Origin: an uncultured Anaerolineaceae bacterium
GTDB taxonomy: Bacteria > Chloroflexota > Anaerolineae > Anaerolineales > Anaerolineaceae
DNA length: 57,672 nucleotides
Direction: 5' to 3'
Assembly: GCA_938020565.1 (NCBI GenBank)
Contig: CALIHP010000046.1
Coordinates: forward strand, 1 to 57,672
How positions within the stretch are numbered: the stretch's first letter is position 1; every line of letters starts with the position of its first letter. Of this stretch, positions 24,953 through 33,518 are shown piece by piece. The position numbers and the translations under genes are program-made. The notes under the pieces were generated by a model. That model was given only the letters and a program-made list of their open reading frames with translations. It was not told where the DNA came from and searched no databases.

Positions 24953-26452
24953 ATGAATGCTGATCCTATATTAAGGTTGGAACATGTCACAAAAGCCTTC
25001 CCGGGAGTGGTTGCGCTGCGCGACGTCAGTCTGACGATTCAGCGCGGCGAAGTTCATATTCTTGTCGGGCAGAATGGGGCGGGGAAATCCAGTCTGGTTA
25101 AGCTGCTGACGGGGATTTACTTTCCGGATGGCGGAGAGATGTTCTTTGAGGAAGCGCCCTACGCGCCACGATCGACTTTTGACGCGTTCCAAAGAGGAAT
25201 CCGTGTTGTTCATCAGGAATTTAACCTGCTGCCGTACCTGTCGATCGCGGAAAATATTTTTCTTGAGAAGCTGCCCGCGAACCATGGTTTCGTCGATTAC
25301 GGGAAATTATATAAGGAAGCTGAAGCGGCGCTTGCGCAGGTTGGCTTTAAGATCGACCCGAGGACGAAAGTGGAGATGCTCGGCGTGGCGCAGATGCAAT
25401 TAGTCGAAATCGCGAAGGCGGTTTTTCATAAGAGTAAGGTTTTGATTATGGACGAACCGACCGCGACGCTGACTTCAAAGGAAATCCGGACGCTTTTTGA
25501 TATTATCAAGGCGCTGAAAAGGCAGGGCGTCACGGTTATTTACATATCGCATCGGCTCCAGGAGATTTACGAGATCGGCGATAGCGTGACCGTTCTTCGA
25601 AACGGAGAATATGTTACGACGCAGCCTTTGGCTTCTTTAACTATCAACGATCTGGTAAAGCTGATGGTTGGACGCGATATCGGCGTCGAGTATCCGTTCG
25701 ATTCGAGCGTGACGCCGAAGGATGAGGTCCTGCGCGTTGAAAACCTGATGATCCAGGGGGGGAAGCACTCCGTTTCTTTTTCGGTCCGCGCGGGCGAAAT
25801 ATTGGGGATTTCCGGACTGGTCGGATCGGGGCGGACCGAAACGGTTCGGGCGATTTTTGGCGCGGATAAAATCGCTTCGGGCCAGCTTTATCTCCATGGA
25901 CGTCCGATTCAAATCGGGTCGCCGAAAGACGCGGTTCGGTATGGACTGAGCCTGTTGACCGAGGATCGGAAAAGTCAGGGCGTGATTCTGAACATGAATA
26001 TTGCCGTCAATATCACGCTTGCGGACCTGGCGAAGGTATCGAAGAAAGGCTTTCTTCTTCAGCAGGAGGAGCGGGACGCCGCGGTTCGGCTGGTCGAAGA
26101 AACCGGGACAAAAACCCCCTCGATCGATCAGGTTGTCCGCAATCTTTCAGGCGGCAATCAGCAGAAGGTCGTTCTTGGAAAATGGCTTTTCCGCGATGCG
26201 GAGGTTTTGATTTTTGACGAGCCGACGCGGGGAATCGACGTTGGCGCGAGATATGAGATCTACCTGCTGCTTTGGAAATTAGCGCGAATGGGGAAAGCGA
26301 TAATCGTCGTTTCTTCCGATCTTGACGAGCTTATCGGCGTTTCGCATCGTATTCTCGTTTTTTCGAACGGTAAAATTACCGGCGAATTGAATCGCGACGA
26401 CTTCGATCAGGAAAAAATATTGTCCTACGCATACGAAGAATATATCCGCTGA
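24953..26452 (+). CDS. rbsA: Ribose-type ABC transporter ATPase, two ABC domains
   Basis: 499 residues, the usual size. First domain: GQNGAGKSS, 'VHQEFNLLPYLSIAENIFL', a degenerate signature (LGVAQMQLVEIAKA) and LIMDEPTATLT. Second domain: degenerate P-loop GLVGSGRTE, 'LLTEDRKSQGVI', signature LSGGNQQKV and LIFDEPTRGID. One active and one degenerate site is the norm in the sugar (RbsA/MglA) family. Energises import with the flanking permease and binding protein. Confidence 0.94.
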   Translation: MNADPILRLEHVTKAFPGVVALRDVSLTIQRGEVHILVGQNGAGKSSLVKLLTGIYFPDGGEMFFEEAPYAPRSTFDAFQRGIRVVHQEFNLLPYLSIAENIFLEKLPANHGFVDYGKLYKEAEAALAQVGFKIDPRTKVEMLGVAQMQLVEIAKAVFHKSKVLIMDEPTATLTSKEIRTLFDIIKALKRQGVTVIYISHRLQEIYEIGDSVTVLRNGEYVTTQPLASLTINDLVKLMVGRDIGVEYPFDSSVTPKDEVLRVENLMIQGGKHSVSFSVRAGEILGISGLVGSGRTETVRAIFGADKIASGQLYLHGRPIQIGSPKDAVRYGLSLLTEDRKSQGVILNMNIAVNITLADLAKVSKKGFLLQQEERDAAVRLVEETGTKTPSIDQVVRNLSGGNQQKVVLGKWLFRDAEVLIFDEPTRGIDVGARYEIYLLLWKLARMGKAIIVVSSDLDELIGVSHRILVFSNGKITGELNRDDFDQEKILSYAYEEYIR

Positions 26453-26471
26453 CGGTAGAAAGAGCTTAGCG

Positions 26472-27455
26472 ATGATTAAATCTAAAAAATTTATTAATTT
26501 CATCCTTCAGGAAGGCGGGATCGGACTTGTATTGGTTATTCTGATTGCCGTCTTCAGTCTTGTCGCGCCGCGTTTCGCGACGGTCACGAATTTCTCGAAT
26601 ATCATGCAGCAGATCAGTATTAATACCGCCATATCCGTCGGGATGACGTACGTGATCCTTCTTGGCGGGATCGATCTTTCGGTCGGTTCTTCGTTAGCGC
26701 TGGCGACGATTCTGGCCGGGAAAGCGATGATCCATGGCGCGCTTCCGATATGGGCGGCGATCGGGCTTGCGTGCCTGGCTGGCGTCGGTATCAGCATGCT
26801 CTGCGGATTGTTTAATGGATTCGTTTCGGTCCGCTGGAAAATTCATTCGTTTATCGTTACGCTCGGTATGCTGAATATTGCGCGCGGAGCCGCTCTTCAG
26901 ATCAGCGGAAGCCGGACGATTTTTGACTTCCCCGCCTGCTTTAATCGCTTCGGGACGATGACTTTTTTTAACGTTATCCCGTCGATTTTCATTATCGCTT
27001 TCGTTCTGATGCTGGTGGGTCATATTATCCTGCGATATACCGTTTTTGGCCGCATGATTTACGCGATCGGGAATAATGAAGAAGCGGTCCGCCTCTCAGG
27101 CCACAATACGGGCGCCTATAAAATTCTGGCTTTCGTCTTCTGCGGTCTTACGGTTGGGGTCGCCGCGATTATGTACATGCTGCGGCTGAATATCGCCAGC
27201 CCGATTCTTGGGGTCGGGTTCGAATTGAACGCGATCGCCGCGACGGTGATCGGCGGAACGAGCATGAGCGGGGGGAAAGGGTCGATGATTGGGACGTTTC
27301 TCGGCGCGTGTATTATCGGCGTCCTGAATAACGGGCTCCTGATTGTGGGGCTGGACGATAACGCGCGGCAGATTGTGACCGGCTTTATTATCGTTTTCGC
27401 TGTCGTCCTCGATACCTATCGTGAGAAATTAGCGATAGCGCAGAAAGAGGTGTAG
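26472..27455 (+). CDS. rbsC: Ribose-type ABC transporter permease
   Basis: 327 residues with about eight to ten hydrophobic segments and the family signatures 'GGIDLSVGSSLALATILAG' near residue 75, 'GRMIYAIGNNEEAVRLSGHN' and 'IAATVIGGTSMSGGKGSMIGTFLGA'. Forms the membrane channel as a homodimer. Nineteen bases after rbsA. Confidence 0.94.
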   Translation: MIKSKKFINFILQEGGIGLVLVILIAVFSLVAPRFATVTNFSNIMQQISINTAISVGMTYVILLGGIDLSVGSSLALATILAGKAMIHGALPIWAAIGLACLAGVGISMLCGLFNGFVSVRWKIHSFIVTLGMLNIARGAALQISGSRTIFDFPACFNRFGTMTFFNVIPSIFIIAFVLMLVGHIILRYTVFGRMIYAIGNNEEAVRLSGHNTGAYKILAFVFCGLTVGVAAIMYMLRLNIASPILGVGFELNAIAATVIGGTSMSGGKGSMIGTFLGACIIGVLNNGLLIVGLDDNARQIVTGFIIVFAVVLDTYREKLAIAQKEV

Positions 27456-27548
27456 CTGTTTTCTTCCCTCACGGTTTGCAGCCGGCTTCGGTTCCTGCGT
27501 TCACGGTATAATAGGCGTAGTTGACTACTGACGAAGGATGTGGATCGA

Positions 27549-28835
27549 ATGACGGATTCTTTTTTGGTTGAAGGAGGCGTTCCTCTCCGAGGCGAAGTCA
27601 CGCCATCCGGAAATAAAAACGCAGCGCTTCCGCTGATTTGCGCGACACTGCTGACGGCCGAGCCAGTCTATTTACGCAACGTTCCCGAAATTAACGACGT
27701 CATCGCCATGCGCAAGCTGCTGGCCAGCCTGGGCGCGGAGATGGAAAAAGTGTCGCCGGGCTGCTGGAAATTTCAGGCGCGGAACGTCGATATCAAAGAG
27801 TTGGATCCTGATTTATGCCGTCAGGGGCGGGCTTCGATCCTTTTAGCCGGGCCGCTGGTCGGTCGTTTCGGCTCGCTCGTCCTGCCGCCTCCCGGCGGGG
27901 ACGTGATCGGCCGCCGCCGCGTCGATACGCACCTGTTAGCGATGCGCGGGCTCGGCGTTAACGCCTACTACGATGGCAGCTATCATTTCGAAGTCCAGAA
28001 GCGGCTGACTGGCGCGAATATCCTGCTCGACGAAGCGAGCGTTACCGGAACTGAAAACGCGATCATGGCCTGTGTCCTGGCGCAGGGGACGACGGTTTTG
28101 CGTAACGCTGCTTCCGAGCCGCATGTTCAGGAGCTTTGCGAGCTGCTGAATCGGATGGGCGCGAGAATCAGTAATATCGGCTCCAACGTTCTGACGATCG
28201 AAGGGGTCGACGAGCTGCATGGCGCGGAGTTTACGATCGGGCCGGATTATCTCGAGGTCGGTTCGTATATCGGCGCCGCCGTTGTGACCCGGGGCGAAAT
28301 CCTGATCCGGAACGCGGGGAACCGGTATCTGGACATGGTTCGGTCGGTTTACGGACGTCTCGGCGTAAGCTGGGAGACGATCGGGAACGATATTCTCGTT
28401 TCGGAAAACCAGCGCCTGATCGTTGAACCGGATCTGGGCGGCGCGATTCCGGAAATCAGCGTCATGCCCTGGCCCGCGTTTCCGTCCGACCTGATGAGTA
28501 TTGCGATCGTGATCGCTACGCAGGTCCATGGGACGGTCCTGTTCCATGATTGGATGTACCCGAGTCGGATGTACTTTACCGATAAGCTGGTCGCGATGGG
28601 CGCTCAGGTCGTCCTCTGCGATCCGCATCGCTGTATCGTTCAGGGACCGACGCGGCTCTATCCGGAGAAGCTCGAATCGCCCGACATTCGGGCGGGCATG
28701 GCGCTCCTCCTGGCGACGTTGGCCGCGCCCGGGAAATCGACGATCCGGAATATCCGTCAGATCGAACGCGGATACGAAGGCGTTGAAGAAAAGATGCGCG
28801 CGCTCGGCGCGAGAATCACGCGGCGATCCGAATAA
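27549..28835 (+). CDS. murA: UDP-N-acetylglucosamine 1-carboxyvinyltransferase with Asp at the catalytic-Cys position
   Basis: 428 residues from ATG 27549 (GTG 27540 is too close to the AAGGA). First committed step of peptidoglycan synthesis, adding enolpyruvate to UDP-GlcNAc. Conserved substrate residues: SGNKNAALP (Lys23, Asn24), 'RASILLAGPLVGRFG', catalytic Asp in 'WPAFPSDLMS', Arg in 'DIRAGMAL'. The loop normally reading PGGC(A/T)IG is PGGDVIG here: Asp118, codon GAC at 27900-27902. Asp at this place is the natural, fosfomycin-insensitive form known from Mycobacterium and Chlamydia. A TATAAT box lies at 27507-27512. Confidence 0.92.
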   Translation: MTDSFLVEGGVPLRGEVTPSGNKNAALPLICATLLTAEPVYLRNVPEINDVIAMRKLLASLGAEMEKVSPGCWKFQARNVDIKELDPDLCRQGRASILLAGPLVGRFGSLVLPPPGGDVIGRRRVDTHLLAMRGLGVNAYYDGSYHFEVQKRLTGANILLDEASVTGTENAIMACVLAQGTTVLRNAASEPHVQELCELLNRMGARISNIGSNVLTIEGVDELHGAEFTIGPDYLEVGSYIGAAVVTRGEILIRNAGNRYLDMVRSVYGRLGVSWETIGNDILVSENQRLIVEPDLGGAIPEISVMPWPAFPSDLMSIAIVIATQVHGTVLFHDWMYPSRMYFTDKLVAMGAQVVLCDPHRCIVQGPTRLYPEKLESPDIRAGMALLLATLAAPGKSTIRNIRQIERGYEGVEEKMRALGARITRRSE

Positions 28836-28868
28836 TCCACTTCAGAAAAGCTTCCCGAAGGGCAGCTC

Positions 28869-28896
28869 CCCGATCGAAAACCGGTCGGGTTTTTTT
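28869..28896 (+). terminator. Terminator after murA
   Basis: CCCGATCG pairs with CGGTCGGG (one G-T pair) around a short A-rich loop, followed by seven T. Isolates murA from the nitrogenase-like operon. Confidence 0.9.
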
Positions 28897-28996
28897 GCAG
28901 GGAAATCGTTCCGTTCCAAACCTTTGTTCAATTTTTATTTTAGTATATGTCTTGAAAAAGCGAAATATGGCTTTTGCTCAGTTTTAAGATTTGGAC

Positions 28997-29065
28997 TTGA
29001 CAAACAAATCTCTCGTTGATAAACTCATCCCCGAGTTAGAACCAGCTAATTAAAGCCGGCTAACT
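28997..29065 (+). promoter_or_regulatory. Promoter and dyad operator of the nitrogenase-like operon
   Basis: TTGACA (28997-29002), 17-base spacer, TAAACT (29020-29025). From the expected start point onward lies an extended dyad: AGTTAG (29034-29039) with CTAACT (29060-29065), enclosing CC/GG and GC/GC pairs around TAATTAAA. The right part also gives a direct repeat GCTAATTAAA / GCTAACTAAA. The position fits a repressor site; the GTTAG..CTAAC ends are reminiscent of DtxR/IdeR-type iron boxes, but this is only a resemblance. The surrounding 180 bases are much richer in A+T than the genes. Confidence 0.7.
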
Positions 29066-29088
29066 AAAATAAGGCATAGGGCGGATGA

Positions 29089-29850
29089 ATGCGATCAATT
29101 GCAATTTATGGTAAAGGCGGTATCGGGAAATCGACCTGCAGCGCGAACTTATCGGTCGCCTGGCGGCGGATGGGGCTGCGCGTGCTTCAGGTTGGATGCG
29201 ACCCTAAGGCGGATTCCTGTTCGAGCTTGATGCGCGGGGTGAAAATCGATACGGTTCTGGACCTGATGCAGCTGTCCGATCGCCGGATTCAGCTTTCGGA
29301 CCTGGTTCACGAGAGCCCGAGCGGCGTTTTCTGCGTAGAAGCCGGCGGTCCGACGCCGGGGATCGGATGCGCCGGGCGCGGAATTATCAGCGCGTTTGAG
29401 AAATTGGAAGAATTGAACTATAAAGACGAGCTGAAGCCGGATATCGTTTTATATGACGTTTTGGGAGATGTTGTCTGCGGCGGGTTCGCCATGCCAATCC
29501 GGAACGGATACGCCAGGGACGTCTATATCGTAACCTCGGGTGAAAAGATGGCGCTGTACGCCGCGGCGAATATCGGAACCGCGGTTGAGCAGTTCAAACG
29601 CCGCTCCTACGCCCGGTTGGGCGGAATAATCCTGAACCGGCGAAACGTCGCCGGCGAAGAAGCGCGGGTCCAGGAATTAGCTGAGGACTTCGGCGTTTCC
29701 GTGATCGCGAGTATCGAGCGCTCCGGAACCGTCCAGGAGGCGGAGGCGATGAATATGACCGTCGTCGAGGCTTTTCCGTCGTCGCCCATCGCGGGAGCCT
29801 ATCTGACGTTGGCTGAAAGAATCATGGAGCAGGCAACAGATGCGGAATGA
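29089..29850 (+). CDS. NifH-like iron protein (nitrogenase-family ATP-dependent reductase)
   Basis: 253 residues. P-loop GKGGIGKST (8-16), VGCDPKADS (switch region, 36-44), and the two Cys that hold the bridging 4Fe-4S cluster in all NifH/BchL/CfbC proteins: Cys94 in GIGCAGRG and Cys130 in DVVCGGFAMPI. As a homodimer it would pass electrons, with ATP hydrolysis, to the component-1 partners encoded by the next two genes. Shorter than NifH of nitrogenase (near 290), and the C-terminal extension is missing. ATG 29089 is preceded by GGGCGGA. Overlaps the next gene by 11 bases. Confidence 0.93.
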   Translation: MRSIAIYGKGGIGKSTCSANLSVAWRRMGLRVLQVGCDPKADSCSSLMRGVKIDTVLDLMQLSDRRIQLSDLVHESPSGVFCVEAGGPTPGIGCAGRGIISAFEKLEELNYKDELKPDIVLYDVLGDVVCGGFAMPIRNGYARDVYIVTSGEKMALYAAANIGTAVEQFKRRSYARLGGIILNRRNVAGEEARVQELAEDFGVSVIASIERSGTVQEAEAMNMTVVEAFPSSPIAGAYLTLAERIMEQATDAE

Positions 29851-31129
29851 ACTGGCTGTGACGGCGATGCCGGCTTGCCTGACGTACATGACGCCGGCGC
29901 GCGGTGGATGGAGCGTTGTCCGGCGTGCCTTGCTGCTGCCCGAGTCTTACCTGTTTTTTATCGGGATGCCCGCCTGCATGCGTCATATTATCCTGTCGTC
30001 GATCGAGTTAGGCGTGGAGGACCGGCTGAGCTTTATCGCGCTGAACGATGCGAACCTGGCGACGGGAGCCTACGAGTCCACGGTCGTTGAAGAAATCTCG
30101 GCCGCAATTCCGCAGCTGCCGGTTCAGGCGAAGGTTATCCGCATGTTCTTTACCTGCATGGATGACCTGCTGGGAACGGATCATGCCGCGATGATCGATG
30201 CGTTATCCGATCGCTTTCCGGACCTGATTTTCGCGGTCAGCCATATGAACCCGATTCGAGCCGATTCGCCGCTTCCTCCGCCGGTCGCGATTCTGAGCGA
30301 CCTGTTTTCGCTGCTTCGCGCTCCGATGGAAGGTTTGCGTCCGGATGAATCGGGGGCGATTCGCGGACGGGTCAACTTTATCGCGAATAATATCGCGGTC
30401 CCGAAGGAGAACCTGATTTGCCGATGGCTTTCCGCGGCTGGTTTCACGGTTCAGCATATCAGCGATTTCAAGACGTTCGAAGACTTCCAGTCGATGGCGC
30501 GCGCGGCGCTGAACGTCGTCGTTCAGCCGCTGGGAATCCGCGCGGCTGAGGAGATGCGTTCGCGATTGGGAATTCCGTTTGTGTACTGTCCTTATTCGTA
30601 TCTTGAAGAAGAAATCGAAGCGAATTTCTCGGCGATCGCAGCGGCGCTGAAAATCGATCTGCCGGATTTCCGCCCGCTTCGAGCCGAAGTTGAAACCGAG
30701 GCGCGTCGGAGCGCTGAGGCGCTTGACGGTTATTCGATCGTTATCGATTATGCCGCGACGTATCGGCCATTCTCGATGGCCCTGTTTCTAACGGAGCGCG
30801 GGCTCCCGGTCCGTCAGGTTTACGCTTCCGAATGGCTGAAAACCGAGGATCAGAGCCGCGAACGATTGATCTCGGCGAACCCCGGGATCGAAATTCTTGA
30901 CCCGTCGGCTCCCGCCCGCGTTAAGGAACGGAAAACGGTTCAGAACGCCGTTGCGATCGGATTTGAAGCTGCTTACCTGACCGGCGCGGCGCATGTCGTT
31001 CCATACTGCGCTGACGAGTTCGGCTATGGCTACGACGCCATGCTGCAGCTGCTGCGCGACTTGCGGCATGCCGCGGAAGAAACGACCGATCTGGAACGCG
31101 CGGTTAAGGAAAGCGGGTATACCGTATGA
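29840..31129 (+). CDS. Nitrogenase component 1-like subunit, NifD-like
   Basis: 429 residues, nitrogenase/oxidoreductase component 1 fold by order and motif spacing. Three Cys in the usual pattern for the P-cluster-type cluster are visible: Cys13 (MPACLTYMTPARGG), Cys46 (GMPACMRH) and Cys106 (FTCMDDLLGTD, the C..D..G.D motif). 'GIPFVYCPYSYLEEEIEANF' matches the segment after the second Rossmann domain. Genuine NifD is near 480-500 residues; here the N-terminus is nearly absent. I cannot place equivalents of the FeMo-cofactor ligands Cys275 and His442, so N2 reduction is unlikely. Overlaps both neighbours. Confidence 0.85.
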   Translation: MRNELAVTAMPACLTYMTPARGGWSVVRRALLLPESYLFFIGMPACMRHIILSSIELGVEDRLSFIALNDANLATGAYESTVVEEISAAIPQLPVQAKVIRMFFTCMDDLLGTDHAAMIDALSDRFPDLIFAVSHMNPIRADSPLPPPVAILSDLFSLLRAPMEGLRPDESGAIRGRVNFIANNIAVPKENLICRWLSAAGFTVQHISDFKTFEDFQSMARAALNVVVQPLGIRAAEEMRSRLGIPFVYCPYSYLEEEIEANFSAIAAALKIDLPDFRPLRAEVETEARRSAEALDGYSIVIDYAATYRPFSMALFLTERGLPVRQVYASEWLKTEDQSRERLISANPGIEILDPSAPARVKERKTVQNAVAIGFEAAYLTGAAHVVPYCADEFGYGYDAMLQLLRDLRHAAEETTDLERAVKESGYTV

Positions 31130-32352
31130 GAAAATCCTGGACGCGGTTTTTACCGCCGATCTCGCCGGATTATTCGGGCGCGTGCTCCTGTTTATATGAG
31201 CTGGATCCGTTGATTATTATTCATGACGCGGCGGGCTGTACCGGAAATTACACGGGCTATGACGAGCCGCGCTGGTACGATCGTCCCGCTCCGGTCTTCT
31301 GCTCCAATTTGCGTGAGCTGGACGCCGTTCTGGGACGGGACGACCGGCTGATCCGTGGAATTGAAGACTGTCTGGACGTGATCCGTCCGAAAGTCATCCT
31401 GATCTGCGGGAGTCCGGTTCCGGCGGTGATCGGTACGGATTTTGAGGGGATCGCGGCGGAGGTTGAATCACTGACGAGGATCCCGACGATCGGGCTGGCG
31501 ACGAACGGTGCGCACCTGTACAACCAGGGGTACGCGCGCTGTCTCGAGGCGCTGGTCAGGCGCTTCCTGCGGGCCGGATCGAAAACGGAGCCGGACGGGA
31601 GCCGTGGCGCGACGGTCAGCCTGTTCGGGCTTTCCGCGATCGATGGAATGGACCGGTCGTATGTGGACTGGATTCGGCGCGGACTGAATCAGGCAGGCGT
31701 TGAATCGATCTGTTCTGTAACGATCGGGTGCGGACTGTCGGAGCTGGAGCGGCTGCGGCGGACGGACCGGATCTGGGTTTTCTCCGAAGCCGGCGAAGGG
31801 GCGGCGGAGCTGGTCCGCCGATATGACCCATCTGTGCGCGTGCTGCGCGGATTGCCGCTGACGGACGCGAGCCGGGACCGGATGATCCGGCGATTGCTGG
31901 CGGACGGCGGGGCTGACGAGAACCGGGCGCCGGAGAAGGCGCGCGAAACGGGAGCGGCGGAAACCGGGCGGAAGGCGCTGATTGTCGCCGAACCGTATTT
32001 AGCCGCGAGTATCGCCGATCTCTTGAACGAAGCCGCGGACGGATGGACGGTGGATACGGTCGTTCTTCAGGAAGATCTGGGTTTCAGTTCGCACGGGCGC
32101 GTGGATCATGTCGAATCGGAGGAAGCTCTCCGGGCGCGTTTCGCGGCGTCGGACGCGGCGTTCATTATCGCGGACCCGCTGCTGAAACGGTTCAGCAGCC
32201 CGGACGCGGAGTTTATCGCATGGCCGCAGTTTTCACTGTCCTCGCATGTTTACGGCGCGGACGAACGGTCGGTCCGCGATCAGGCAGGGCAATTCCTCGA
32301 GGAACTTCGACGGGTGTTTTCGTCCGGTCGAATTCCCGGGTTATCAGATTAA
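31126..32352 (+). CDS. Nitrogenase component 1-like subunit, NifK-like
   Basis: 408 residues beginning at ATG 31126, overlapping the NifD-like stop (ATGA). Cys20/Cys22 (SGACSCLYEL), Cys38 (DAAGCTGNYTGYDEPRWY) and Cys94 (ILICGSPVPAVIGTDFEG) give the three-Cys component-1 pattern, with the PxxIGxD ending. It shares low apparent similarity with the partner, so the pair is probably a heterotetramer. 'FSEAGEGAAELVRRY' and an acidic loop near 270-285 are unlike classical NifK. Distinct from BchB or NifN as far as I can judge by eye; no FeMo-type cofactor ligands seen. Confidence 0.83.
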   Translation: MRKSWTRFLPPISPDYSGACSCLYELDPLIIIHDAAGCTGNYTGYDEPRWYDRPAPVFCSNLRELDAVLGRDDRLIRGIEDCLDVIRPKVILICGSPVPAVIGTDFEGIAAEVESLTRIPTIGLATNGAHLYNQGYARCLEALVRRFLRAGSKTEPDGSRGATVSLFGLSAIDGMDRSYVDWIRRGLNQAGVESICSVTIGCGLSELERLRRTDRIWVFSEAGEGAAELVRRYDPSVRVLRGLPLTDASRDRMIRRLLADGGADENRAPEKARETGAAETGRKALIVAEPYLAASIADLLNEAADGWTVDTVVLQEDLGFSSHGRVDHVESEEALRARFAASDAAFIIADPLLKRFSSPDAEFIAWPQFSLSSHVYGADERSVRDQAGQFLEELRRVFSSGRIPGLSD

Positions 32353-32403
32353 ACTTCCCGGATCGGAATTGCGTTCCGGAAGAAAAAGAGAGGTTTTTAA
32401 GCT

Positions 32404-33510
32404 ATGAAGAGATTATTCTCATGGATGGTTGTGGCGATGATGATCGCCGTTTTAGTGGCCGGATGTTCCGCCGGGAACGCCGATGCGCAGGAAAGCGAAA
32501 CGCGGACGATTGTTGATCACGCGGGCAATACGGTCGTTCTTCCGGCGAAACTCGATCGGATCGTGATCGGGAGCCTGACGCCGTTGGCGGCGGTTTACCC
32601 GATGTTCACCGGGTCGATCGACGGGCTGGTCGGGATCCACGAAGATTCGCGTTACAGTATCGAGCATTCGATTATGAACAAAATTTTCCCCGGCATGGCG
32701 GATATTCCGTCGTCGTTCTCAACGTCCGGGACCGACGATATCAACGTTGAAGAGCTGCTGAAGCTGGATCCGCAGGTTTATTTTTACAACGCCGACGTTA
32801 AGGAAAATTACGAAGTATTGAAGAACGCGGGAATCCCGGCGGTCGGGTTCAGTACGACGCTTTTCGAGGATTACAGCACGATCGATACGTTCAACGCCTG
32901 GGTCGATCTCCTGGCCGAGGTTCTCGATAAGGAGGATCAGGCTCCCGGAATTAAGGAATACGGCGAAAAGGCGTTGGAGACGGTTCGGAGCCGCGTGGGC
33001 GACTTGAAAGACGATGAGAAGCCGAACGCGCTGATCCTCGTGAATTACAACGAAAACGTCCTGGTCGCGGGCGGGACGAGCTTTGCGAACTACTGGATTA
33101 CGACGGCAGGCGGGAAGAATCTCGGTTATGAGGTCGGCGCATTCGTCGGCCCGGTTAACATGGAGCAGGTTTACGAATGGAACCCGGAGGTCCTGTACCT
33201 CAACAGCTTCAGCGCTTACACGGTCGACCAGATTTTGAACAGTCAGGCGAAGGAAGGCGACGACTGGTCCGGGATTACCGCGGTTCAGAACGGGCGCGTT
33301 TATAAGATTCCGCGCGGGACGTACACGTGGTTCCCGCCGTCGAGCGACGCTCCCCTGAACCTGCTGTTCATGGCGAAAACGATGCATCCGGACCTGTTCG
33401 AGGATATCGACATGGAAGAGGAGATTCGCAATTACTATCGGAATCTCTTTCATTATGAGCTGACGGACGAGGATATTCATGAAATTCTGAATCCGACTGC
33501 CGGCATGTAA
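32404..33510 (+). CDS. Metal-chelate (siderophore/haem/cobalamin-type) ABC transporter binding lipoprotein
   Basis: 368 residues. Lipoprotein signal with lipobox VLVAGC (Cys21), followed by 'TIVDHAGNTVVLPAKLDRIVIGSL', the start of class III (FecB/BtuF) binding proteins with one rigid helix between the lobes. 'VNVEELLKLDPQVYF'-type helix, 'ALILVNYNENVLVAGGTSF', 'EWNPEVLYLNSF' and 'TYTWFPPSSDAPLNLLFMAK' complete the fold. This family takes up iron siderophores, haem, corrinoids and nickel chelates. Fifty-one bases after the NifK-like gene and the same strand, so in the same operon. Confidence 0.88.
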   Translation: MKRLFSWMVVAMMIAVLVAGCSAGNADAQESETRTIVDHAGNTVVLPAKLDRIVIGSLTPLAAVYPMFTGSIDGLVGIHEDSRYSIEHSIMNKIFPGMADIPSSFSTSGTDDINVEELLKLDPQVYFYNADVKENYEVLKNAGIPAVGFSTTLFEDYSTIDTFNAWVDLLAEVLDKEDQAPGIKEYGEKALETVRSRVGDLKDDEKPNALILVNYNENVLVAGGTSFANYWITTAGGKNLGYEVGAFVGPVNMEQVYEWNPEVLYLNSFSAYTVDQILNSQAKEGDDWSGITAVQNGRVYKIPRGTYTWFPPSSDAPLNLLFMAKTMHPDLFEDIDMEEEIRNYYRNLFHYELTDEDIHEILNPTAGM

Positions 33511-33518
33511 GGTCTATC

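Noticed and set aside
29089..32352. True nitrogenase (N2 fixation)
   Set aside because: No cofactor-ligand Cys/His equivalents found, subunits too short, and no nifB/E/N or regulatory genes nearby.
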